Notes under the pieces: generated by a model
Told to the model about the DNA's origin: nothing
Seen by the model: only the letters and a program-made list of their open reading frames with translations
Databases searched by the model: none
In this document: piece by piece, positions 1 through 5,075 of the stretch
How the letters are laid out: every line of letters starts with the position of its first letter
Position numbering within the stretch: position 1 is the first letter of the stretch
Position numbers and translations under genes: made by a program
Assembly: GCA_011372835.1 (NCBI GenBank)
Contig: DSAJ01000010.1
Span: 1 to 9,119, forward strand
Direction: 5' to 3'
Origin: Methanomicrobia archaeon
Lineage (GTDB): Archaea > Methanobacteriota_B > Thermococci > Methanofastidiosales > NM3
Length of the DNA: 9,119 nt

Positions 1-457
1 CCTTGTATCCGAGGCGCAGCTGGGAGCCGGAGGGTCCGCGCACCGATATGCAGTTGAGCAGACGGATGACGTTGCCGTTGTGGATCTTGTTCTTGTAGAT
101 CTCGACCTCCCTGTCCCAGAGCGTGAGATAGACCTTTCCCGACGCGTCGCCGAGGAGGTAGGACTTGAGCTTGCCCCTCCTGTTGCCTTCCTTGGTGAAC
201 TCCTTCTCGTCAAAAACGCGCACGACGCGTGCAAGGAGGTGTAAGTCGTTTAAGCCCTCCACGATGGCATCGATCGTGAGGGTGGGTTCCTCTGTCCTGA
301 TCTTGATGCCCTGTTCGGCCGCTATGAGCGCACAGAGCCCGTCATCGGTCACGTTGGGCCCCAGCTGTTCCCGTTTCCTTTCCATCATCTGCTCGATTTC
401 CTCGGGTGAGACCCCCTTTTCCTCGAGCAATTCGGTGAGCTTTTCCTTGTCAATCAT
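1..457 (-). CDS. RPA-like OB-fold single-stranded DNA-binding protein (partial, N-terminal part)
   Basis: The reverse strand encodes at least 152 residues from an ATG at 457-455; the gene continues past the left edge, so its C-terminus is missing. Residues about 5-52 look like a charged helical segment (SPEEIEQMMERKRE, then a second helix around DDGLCALIAAEQGI). They are followed by an OB fold at about 60-150, with the typical nucleic-acid-binding pattern of a LLGDASGKVYLTLWD strand pair. The same order, helical segment then OB fold, opens the full RPA encoded at 5076-6743, so I infer a replication protein A paralogue that binds single-stranded DNA. The start was chosen because GGTGA lies about 8 bases upstream; an in-frame GTG at 469-467 is a weaker alternative. 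The gene is divergent from the THUMP-Nudix gene and probably shares its promoter region. Whether it has further OB folds or a zinc finger cannot be seen. Confidence 0.8.
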   Translation of the reverse strand, partial: MIDKEKLTELLEEKGVSPEEIEQMMERKREQLGPNVTDDGLCALIAAEQGIKIRTEEPTLTIDAIVEGLNDLHLLARVVRVFDEKEFTKEGNRRGKLKSYLLGDASGKVYLTLWDREVEIYKNKIHNGNVIRLLNCISVRGPSGSQLRLGYK

Positions 458-500
458 CCGCTCTTTCACCTGCCATCATGATACGTTAGATGAGAATTCA

Positions 501-512
501 ATTTATATAAAT
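501..512. promoter_or_regulatory. Palindromic TATA element of a divergent promoter
   Basis: The 12 bases atttatataaat are a perfect palindrome inside the AT-rich 80-base gap between two divergent genes. Read to the right, an archaeal start site about 25 bases downstream would fall near 532, giving an almost leaderless message for the ATG at 538. Read to the left, it would fall near 480, leaving a leader of roughly 23 bases that contains the GGTGA of the minus-strand gene. A second TATA-like palindrome, atttaaat, lies at 524-531 and could serve the minus-strand gene instead. Assignment rests on composition and spacing only. Confidence 0.55.
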
Positions 513-537
513 CTATACCAAATATTTAAATGTAACA

Positions 538-1824
538 ATGCAAAGAGCAACCCGTGTGAACTGCTGCCTCATCAGATACGCCGAAGTCGGCATCAAGTCA
601 GACCAGACTCGCGCCGCATGGCTCAAGCGCCTGAGGCGAAACGCGGAGACATGCCTGCACTGGAACGACGTGCCGTTCTCGCGCATCGTCATCACGCAGG
701 GCAGGCTCATAGCCTATACCGACGACCAGCGTGCACCCGATCTTCTTTCACGCGTCTTCGGAGTTTCGTCGGCGTCTCCCGCCCGCGAGCTCCCCCTCGA
801 CCTCGATGTCATGAAGGACGAGGCGAAAAGGCTCTTTAGGCAGCACGGGCCATCAAGCTTTCGCATCACCACCCAACGCGTCACGAAGAAGTATCCCCTC
901 ACCTCACAGCAGATCAATGCAGCAATAGGCGAGGCGGTCTACGACATCGGTGGTACGGTCGACCTGAAAAACTGTGAGCTCGACATCCGATTCGAGATCA
1001 TACACGACTCTTCATACGTCTTCACGAATGTGGTGCGCGGCGTCGGCGGCCTCCCCCTTGGGGTGCAGCGTACAGCATGCGCTGTGATCCGTACCATGCG
1101 GGACATCGTGGCGGCCTGGCTCTTCATGCGGCGGGGCGGGATGCTTGAGCTCATCGTCCTCGACGGGCCCAGGGCAACGGGCTACATCGACATCCTCATG
1201 GACGCCTCGTGCAGCGGACTGCGCGTGCAGCTTGTGCCTGACGACGCATCCATGCGCCTGGCGCTCGAGTCGCAGGCGCAGAGGGGCCAGGAGGTCGTCG
1301 TGTCGGCCGACCCTCTCGGCAACGATGCCGGCCTCGTCGAGCTCTGTCCCTGCGAGACCTACTCCGATGCGATGATCGAACGTACCATGGAACATGCGGG
1401 ACTCAGGGAGCCGCCGGCACTGGAACACCACCTCATATCCGCGGGCGGCATCGTCTACCATGGCGAGGACATCCTCCTCATACGAAGGAAGGACGAGGGC
1501 ACATGGATCCCTCCCAAGGGAGGCGTCGACCCGAACGAGTTCTTCAGAGAGGCGGCGCTGCGCGAGATCCGCGAGGAGACGGGGCTCGCCGACGTCGAGG
1601 CCGGGCGATTCATAGGCAAGACCCGCTACTCGTTTGCGCGCTTGGGCACCACCTATACAAAGGACGTCTACTACTATGCATGCCAAACGGGCGACACGAA
1701 CGTGAAACTTGAGCACCTGTTTGACGATTACGTGTTCCTCCCCTACGAAGCGGCGCTCGAGCTGGCCAGCTTCGAGAACGACCGGCGCATCATGCGCCAG
1801 GCAGCACGCATCCTACGAGCATAG
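538..1824 (+). CDS. ThiI-like THUMP domain protein with degenerate PP-loop domain fused to a Nudix hydrolase
   Basis: A 428-residue, three-part protein. Residues about 5-80 match the N-terminal ferredoxin-like domain of ThiI (RYAEVGIKS, later VFGVSSASPA). Residues about 80-175 are a THUMP domain, which in this family binds the tRNA acceptor end, and finish with the ThiI-typical GVGGLPLGVQ. Next should come the adenylating PP-loop SGGxDS, but residues 184-195 read IRTMRDIVAAWL: the flanking VAA-L is kept and the nucleotide-binding signature is lost. The remaining domain (about 180-290) is also shorter than in ThiI, with SADPLGND perhaps the remnant of the later ThiI signature. Residues 298-428 are a complete Nudix domain; the Nudix box is intact at 328-350 (G328, E334, REIREETGL at 342-350), with WIPPKGG before it as in Ap4A-hydrolase-like members. 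I infer an RNA-associated pyrophosphohydrolase that no longer makes 4-thiouridine; the substrate is unknown. No Shine-Dalgarno is visible, consistent with a leaderless message. Confidence 0.85.
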   Translation: MQRATRVNCCLIRYAEVGIKSDQTRAAWLKRLRRNAETCLHWNDVPFSRIVITQGRLIAYTDDQRAPDLLSRVFGVSSASPARELPLDLDVMKDEAKRLFRQHGPSSFRITTQRVTKKYPLTSQQINAAIGEAVYDIGGTVDLKNCELDIRFEIIHDSSYVFTNVVRGVGGLPLGVQRTACAVIRTMRDIVAAWLFMRRGGMLELIVLDGPRATGYIDILMDASCSGLRVQLVPDDASMRLALESQAQRGQEVVVSADPLGNDAGLVELCPCETYSDAMIERTMEHAGLREPPALEHHLISAGGIVYHGEDILLIRRKDEGTWIPPKGGVDPNEFFREAALREIREETGLADVEAGRFIGKTRYSFARLGTTYTKDVYYYACQTGDTNVKLEHLFDDYVFLPYEAALELASFENDRRIMRQAARILRA

Positions 1825-1833
1825 AAGTGATGG

Positions 1834-1841
1834 TTTTTTTT
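1834..1841 (+). terminator. T8 run, possible terminator of the THUMP-Nudix gene
   Basis: Eight consecutive T residues begin 9 bases after the TAG stop at 1822-1824. Oligo-T on the non-template strand is a known intrinsic termination signal in archaea and needs no hairpin. Its position between two co-directional genes suggests they are not simply one transcript. It also argues against starting the next gene at the GTG/ATG at 1827-1832, since the tract would then lie inside the coding region. Confidence 0.45.
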
Positions 1842-1847
1842 CTAAAT

Positions 1848-1855
1848 GTATTTAT
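1848..1855 (+). promoter_or_regulatory. Possible TATA box of the second Nudix gene
   Basis: The AT-rich stretch gtatttat lies about 26 bases before the ATG at 1878, the distance expected between an archaeal TATA box and a start site. The message would then start at or next to the ATG and be leaderless, which agrees with the lack of a Shine-Dalgarno there. It is a weak match and was chosen by spacing. Confidence 0.35.
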
Positions 1856-1877
1856 GTCGTCGCGTCGATCATTGCTC

Positions 1878-2381
1878 ATGGAACTCCTTGCCGAGATAGG
1901 AAACAGCGACATAGGGGTTGCGCCTCTTCCCACAAAGTATCGCGTGAGGAAGGCAGCGCGCGCCGTACTTCAGGACGGCGATGCGATCGCATTGCTTCAT
2001 GTCAGCGAACGTGGGTATCACAAGCTTCCGGGCGGCGGGCTCGAGACGGGCGAGGGTGTCCACGATGCGCTCCTGCGCGAGATCCGCGAGGAGACGGGCT
2101 GCATCGCCCAACGTCTTGATGACATCGGCATCGTCATCGAGTACCGAGACGACTTCGGCGTGCTTCAGATTTCCTACTGCTTTCGGGCGCGCGTTCTCGA
2201 AAGGGGCCTTGCCACGCAGCGAACGAAAAAGGAGCGCAACCTTGGATTCGAGGTGGTCTGGACAACGCTTAATGACGCCATTGACATCATCGAACGTGAC
2301 CGTCCCGACGACTACGAGGGACTCTTCATCACGCGGCGGGATGCGCTGATCCTGCGCGCCACCCATTCGATGACACGATGA
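1878..2381 (+). CDS. Nudix hydrolase (stand-alone)
   Basis: A 167-residue Nudix protein predicted to cleave a nucleoside diphosphate linked to some group X in the cytoplasm. The Nudix box is complete: G53, E59 and REIREETGC at 67-75, which supply the metal-binding glutamates. Flanking segments (MELLAEIGNSDIG at the start, KYRVRKAARAVL, RGYHKLPGGG, IEYRDDFGVLQISYCF) match from memory a common archaeal/bacterial Nudix subfamily that begins with such an MELL...SDIG segment. This is why I chose the ATG at 1878. In-frame alternatives at 1827 (GTG), 1830 and 1854 would add an atypical F-rich extension encoded by the T-run. It follows the THUMP-Nudix gene by 53 bases, but its domain is of a different subtype, so this is not a simple recent duplication. 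The physiological substrate cannot be read from the sequence. Confidence 0.85.
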   Translation: MELLAEIGNSDIGVAPLPTKYRVRKAARAVLQDGDAIALLHVSERGYHKLPGGGLETGEGVHDALLREIREETGCIAQRLDDIGIVIEYRDDFGVLQISYCFRARVLERGLATQRTKKERNLGFEVVWTTLNDAIDIIERDRPDDYEGLFITRRDALILRATHSMTR

Positions 2382-2389
2382 TATCATCG
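2376..2389. repeat. 14-bp perfect palindrome over a stop codon
   Basis: The sequence cgatgatatcatcg is perfectly self-complementary and overlaps the last codons and the TGA stop (2379-2381) of the Nudix gene. A flanking 6-base pair of arms, atgaca at 2370-2375 and tgtcat at 2397-2402, extends the symmetry with an asymmetric bulge. It could fold as an RNA hairpin at the 3' end of the Nudix message or act as a dyad protein-binding site. No T-run follows directly, so it is not a classical terminator. Confidence 0.5.
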
Positions 2390-2524
2390 ATGGCATTGTC
2401 ATAATTGAGCATATATTAAATATATCAATGATTCATTAACATCATCGTGATGTCACTGTATGCGGCTGTCGTAGCACGATAACGTTTATAAGCACACCTT
2501 TTTCTACCATCTTTGAGAGATACT
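2382..2524. other. Intergenic region with several small inverted repeats
   Basis: This 143-base gap is the longest without a gene. It holds an AT-rich inverted repeat at 2411-2425 (7-base arms around one A), a hairpin-like repeat at 2439-2453 (acatca, 3-base loop, tgatgt), a longer-range pair atcgtg at 2444-2449 with cacgat at 2475-2480, then the TATA box of the small ORF and a T5 run at 2499-2503. No tRNA or recognisable RNA gene was found. The AT-rich repeat at 2411-2425 could itself be a TATA element for an unannotated short transcript, but nothing proves one. Confidence 0.5.
2485..2492 (+). promoter_or_regulatory. TATA box of the 43-residue ORF
   Basis: The octamer tttataag, preceded by aacg, lies 32 bases before the ATG at 2525. 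A start site about 25 bases downstream would fall near 2512-2515 and leave a leader of around 10-13 bases that includes gagaga at 2515-2520. A very similar element, aaacgtttaag, stands in front of the adenosine-specific kinase gene. Confidence 0.55.
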
Positions 2525-2656
2525 ATGAAACAGGAAAAGTGGCGCGATATTTTCAAGCGTCTCGAGGAAGGCGAGATAACCGAGACGCGCGCACAAGAGG
2601 AACTCCTGCGCGAGTACGGCGCTTCCAAGCGCGGCAGGGTCCGTCAGTGCAACTAG
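2525..2656 (+). CDS. Small hypothetical protein, 43 residues
   Basis: An ATG-to-TAG ORF encoding MKQEKWRDIFKRLEEGEITE at its start and a basic end (ASKRGRVRQCN). The protein is very rich in E, R and K and should form two short amphipathic helices (about residues 2-15 and 19-31) with a positively charged tail, which would suit a small nucleic-acid- or protein-binding factor. I do not recognise the family. Evidence that it is real: a well-spaced TATA box at 2485-2492, a purine-rich gagaga 4 bases before the ATG, C/G-ending codons like the neighbouring genes, and a pyrimidine-rich tract after the stop. It has its own promoter and is followed by another promoter, so it is probably a single-gene transcript. 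It could still be a chance ORF. Confidence 0.6.
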   Translation: MKQEKWRDIFKRLEEGEITETRAQEELLREYGASKRGRVRQCN

Positions 2657-2667
2657 GCGCAAGCTCG

Positions 2668-2690
2668 CCTCTTTCTCTCTTCTTGTCCCC
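2668..2690 (+). terminator. Pyrimidine-rich tract after the small ORF
   Basis: Starting 12 bases after the TAG at 2654-2656, 22 of 23 bases are C or T, with several short T runs but none longer than three. It lies between the small ORF and the promoter of the next gene, a reasonable place for archaeal termination. No hairpin precedes it, so the assignment is tentative. Confidence 0.3.
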
Positions 2691-2698
2691 ACTCTGGG

Positions 2699-2710
2699 AA
2701 ACGTTTAAGT
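2699..2710 (+). promoter_or_regulatory. BRE/TATA-like element of the adenosine-specific kinase gene
   Basis: The stretch aaacgtttaagt has a purine-rich left part, resembling a TFB recognition element, followed by a TATA-like tttaag. It ends 24 bases before the ATG at 2734, which predicts a leaderless message; no Shine-Dalgarno is seen before that ATG. It shares the aacgttta core with the element at 2481-2492. Confidence 0.45.
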
Positions 2711-2733
2711 TGATCGTCAGGCATATCCATAGC

Positions 2734-3210
2734 ATGGACATTTCTATCGTACCCATAGAGAAGGGGCCTGGCATCGAGTGCGTCATCGGCCAGGGCAACT
2801 TCTCCATATTCACCGTCGACACCCTTGCCACGACGCTCAAGGCGGCGGTGCCGTCGCTTGCGTTCGGCGTCGCCATGAACGAGGCAAAGCCGCGTCTCGT
2901 GCGCGTCGAGGGAAATGACGACGACCTTTGCTCGTCAGCAGCTGAGGCATGTCGCGCCATCGGCGCGGGGCACGTCTTTGTCGTTATGATGAAGGGCGCA
3001 TTCCCCATAAACGTGCTCAATGCCGTCAAGGGGCATCCCGCCGTCTGCAGGGTCTATGCTGCCTCTGAAAATCCCCTCGAGGCGCTCGTAGGCGAGACCG
3101 AACTCGGACGCTCGGTCATCGGCGTCGTCGACGGCACATCGGTCAATGCCGTCGAGGACAATGCGCAACGCAAAGAGCGAAAGGAAATACTTCAGATGCT
3201 GGGGTACTGA
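2734..3210 (+). CDS. Adenosine-specific kinase (PF04008-type)
   Basis: A 158-residue protein, close to the usual family length of about 160. Characteristic blocks in order: GQGNFSIFTVDTL at 19-31, FGVAMNEAKPRLVRVEGND at 44-62, GHVFVVMMKGAFPINVLNAV at 79-98 and VCRVYAASENPLEALVGE at 104-121, then GRSVIGVVDG at 125-134. The family is known from an archaeal structure described as an adenosine-specific kinase that would phosphorylate adenosine to AMP in nucleoside salvage; the biochemical evidence is limited, so the activity is a family-level call. The ATG at 2734 was chosen because it begins the conserved MDISIVPI segment and lies at leaderless distance from the TATA-like element; longer in-frame extensions run through the small ORF's region out of its frame. 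It has its own promoter and ends 76 bases before iorA. Confidence 0.85.
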   Translation: MDISIVPIEKGPGIECVIGQGNFSIFTVDTLATTLKAAVPSLAFGVAMNEAKPRLVRVEGNDDDLCSSAAEACRAIGAGHVFVVMMKGAFPINVLNAVKGHPAVCRVYAASENPLEALVGETELGRSVIGVVDGTSVNAVEDNAQRKERKEILQMLGY

Positions 3211-3247
3211 AGCGTGCGCAAGTGTCGACGATGACGGGGTCAAAAGG

Positions 3248-3256
3248 TTTATATTT
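3248..3256 (+). promoter_or_regulatory. TATA box of the iorA-rpa-radA-HAD-rnhB cluster
   Basis: The sequence tttatattt, preceded by the purine-rich caaaagg at 3241-3247 that fits a TFB recognition element, lies about 31-39 bases before the iorA ATG. Transcription would start near 3278-3282, giving a very short leader. A GGTG at 3278-3281, 5 bases before the ATG, can act as Shine-Dalgarno only if transcription starts at or before it. The T-rich stretch at 3254-3259 could also help end the upstream kinase message. No other strong promoter is seen before 9118. Confidence 0.65.
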
Positions 3257-3286
3257 TTTATTCTGAATCTTCTTCTCGGTGTTTTT

Positions 3287-5074
3287 ATGAAATCATTGAT
3301 GATGGGCAACGAGGCCATAGGCAGGGGTGCCATAGAGGGGGGCGTGAGCATCGTCTCCGCTTACCCCGGCACACCATCGTCCGAGATCCCCGCATACATC
3401 GCGGACCACGCCCATGAACATAACGTCTTCGTCGAGTACTCGACGAACGAGAAGGTGGCGCTCGAGGTCGCCATCGGGGCGAGCTGGTCGGGGCTTCGCG
3501 CCCTCGTGACGATGAAGCACGTCGGTGTGAACGTGGCGGCCGATGCGCTCATGTCGCTCACCTACACCGGCACGGATGGCGGGCTCGTGCTCGTCTCGGC
3601 CGACGATCCCTCGTGCCACTCTTCGCAGAATGAGCAGGACAATCGCTACTATGCTCGGCTTGCCAACATCCCTACGCTCGAGCCCTCATCGCCGCAGGAG
3701 GCGCTTGTCATGACACGGGAGGCGTTCGCGCTTTCCGAGGACGTCGGGCTCCCCGTCATGCTACGGCCCACTACGCGCTCGTGCCACTGCAGGGCCGATG
3801 TCGAGACGGGTGAGAAGCTTCCCCAGAACGAGGGTCCGGCCTTTGAGCACGACATAACGCACAAGGTCACCATTCCTGCCCATGCGCGGCTCCTCCATCC
3901 CGAGCTCCTCGAGAAGGTTGAGCGTGCCAGGGAGCTCTTCGAGAAGAGTCCCTTCAACTGGATCGAGGGGCATGGCACTGTCGGTGTCATCGGTTCGGGC
4001 ATCTCGTATGCCTATGTCAAGGAGGCAGTCTCCCTCCTCGGTGCCGATGTCGAGGTCCTCAAGCTCGGCACGGTCCATCCGCTGCCCAAAGACCTCATCA
4101 CTACGTTCATCACCAGTAAGGAGAAGATAATCATCGTCGAGGAGATGGAGCCCGTCGTCGAGGAACAGGTCAAGGCGTTCGCCTACGATCTCGGCCTCGA
4201 TGTCGATATCCACGGCAAGGACGTCATCCCCCGTATGGGAGAGCTTACCACCACACGCGTGAAGGCTGGACTCGCACAGGTGCTCTCCATTCAGCATGAA
4301 GAACACCCGGTATCTGACGACGTGGTGCTGCCCCCGCGTCCGCCCACGCTGTGTCCGGGGTGTCCGCACCGCGCGACGTTTTACTGCATCAACAAGGTGG
4401 CCAAGAAGTCTATCAAGACAAGCGACATCGGATGCTACACGCTGGGTGTCGTCGCCCCGCTTTCCGCCGTCGACACCACGCTGTGCATGGGCGCGAGCAT
4501 CGGCGTGGCATGCGGCCTGGCCGCGGCGGGCAACAAGGGAGTCTTTGCCACCATCGGCGACTCGACGTTCTTTCACACTGGCATCCCTCCCCTCATCGAC
4601 GCGGTCTACAACGGGCACGACATCAACGTCGTCGTGCTCGACAACAGGACCACCGCGATGACGGGACATCAGCCCCATCCCGGAACGGGCTGGACGGCAA
4701 CGAGGCGCGAGGCCCCAAAGATCGACATCGCCGAGCTGTGCATCTCCCTCGGCGCCTACACGCAGGTCGTCGACCCCCAGGACCTCGACGACACGGTCGA
4801 GGCCATGAAGCGTGCACGAGACCATGAGGGCGTCTCGGTCATCGTCGCCATGCGGCCATGCGCCCTGCTCGTTGGACCCATCGAGCGTGATGCGGAGCAC
4901 TTCGAGGTCGACACCGAGACATGCAACGGGTGCAAGGCCTGCATCAAGCAGCTCGGGTGCCCGGCGCTCCTCTTTGACGAAGAATCTAAAAAGGCAGAAA
5001 TTGATACCCTACTGTGCACCGGCTGCGGCGTCTGCGCCCAGGTGTGCCCTTTCAACGCAATAACGAGCATGTGA
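3287..5074 (+). CDS. iorA: Indolepyruvate:ferredoxin oxidoreductase, alpha subunit
   Basis: A 595-residue protein close to the usual IorA length. With IorB it oxidatively decarboxylates aryl pyruvates such as indolepyruvate to the aryl-acetyl-CoA and reduces ferredoxin; the reverse direction serves aromatic amino acid synthesis in some archaea. The N-terminal pyrimidine-binding part shows SAYPGTPSSEI at 24-34 and STNEKVALEVAIGAS at 52-66, then MKHVGVNVAADALM at 76-89. The C-terminal thiamine-diphosphate part has PTLCPGCPHR at 353-362, GDSTFFH at 424-430 and VVLDNRTTAMTGHQPHPGTG at 449-468. Two 4Fe-4S sites end the protein: C546, C549, C552, C558 and C577, C580, C583, C587. The ATG at 3287 has GGTG 5 bases upstream and starts at the conserved edge of the first domain. 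All key residues are present. The partner gene iorB is not next to it; rpa follows after 1 base. Confidence 0.95.
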   Translation: MKSLMMGNEAIGRGAIEGGVSIVSAYPGTPSSEIPAYIADHAHEHNVFVEYSTNEKVALEVAIGASWSGLRALVTMKHVGVNVAADALMSLTYTGTDGGLVLVSADDPSCHSSQNEQDNRYYARLANIPTLEPSSPQEALVMTREAFALSEDVGLPVMLRPTTRSCHCRADVETGEKLPQNEGPAFEHDITHKVTIPAHARLLHPELLEKVERARELFEKSPFNWIEGHGTVGVIGSGISYAYVKEAVSLLGADVEVLKLGTVHPLPKDLITTFITSKEKIIIVEEMEPVVEEQVKAFAYDLGLDVDIHGKDVIPRMGELTTTRVKAGLAQVLSIQHEEHPVSDDVVLPPRPPTLCPGCPHRATFYCINKVAKKSIKTSDIGCYTLGVVAPLSAVDTTLCMGASIGVACGLAAAGNKGVFATIGDSTFFHTGIPPLIDAVYNGHDINVVVLDNRTTAMTGHQPHPGTGWTATRREAPKIDIAELCISLGAYTQVVDPQDLDDTVEAMKRARDHEGVSVIVAMRPCALLVGPIERDAEHFEVDTETCNGCKACIKQLGCPALLFDEESKKAEIDTLLCTGCGVCAQVCPFNAITSM

Positions 5075-5075
5075 T

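Noticed and set aside
165..839. Plus-strand ORF crossing the divergent promoter region
   Set aside because: It runs antisense to the RPA-like gene and out of frame through the THUMP gene start, and its translation is low-complexity Ser/Arg-rich sequence.
1070..1130. Possible frameshift that would restore the PP-loop motif in the THUMP protein
   Set aside because: The neighbouring frames do not encode SGGxDS here, and the reading frame keeps consistent codon bias and ThiI-like flanking residues on both sides.
1012..1716. Minus-strand ORF of 234 codons antisense to the THUMP-Nudix gene
   Set aside because: It mirrors the conserved THUMP and Nudix coding region and shows no recognisable domain; high GC content alone explains the lack of stops.
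1827..1877. Upstream in-frame starts (1827, 1830, 1854) for the second Nudix gene
   Set aside because: They translate the T8 run and add residues unlike family members, which begin with the MELL...SDIG segment at 1878; none has a better ribosome-binding site.
2539..2733. N-terminal extension of the adenosine-specific kinase
   Set aside because: The extension overlaps the 43-residue ORF in another frame and passes through the pyrimidine tract and the TATA-like element; family members begin at the MDISIV-like segment.
3146..3286. N-terminal extension of IorA
   Set aside because: It would overlap the end of the kinase gene and include the TATA box and T-rich region; the ATG at 3287 has a GGTG site and matches the conserved start of the domain.
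3761..4900. Long minus-strand ORF of 379 codons antisense to iorA
   Set aside because: It is opposite a gene with every IorA signature, its translation resembles no family, and its composition is the mirror image of the strong third-position G/C bias on the plus strand.
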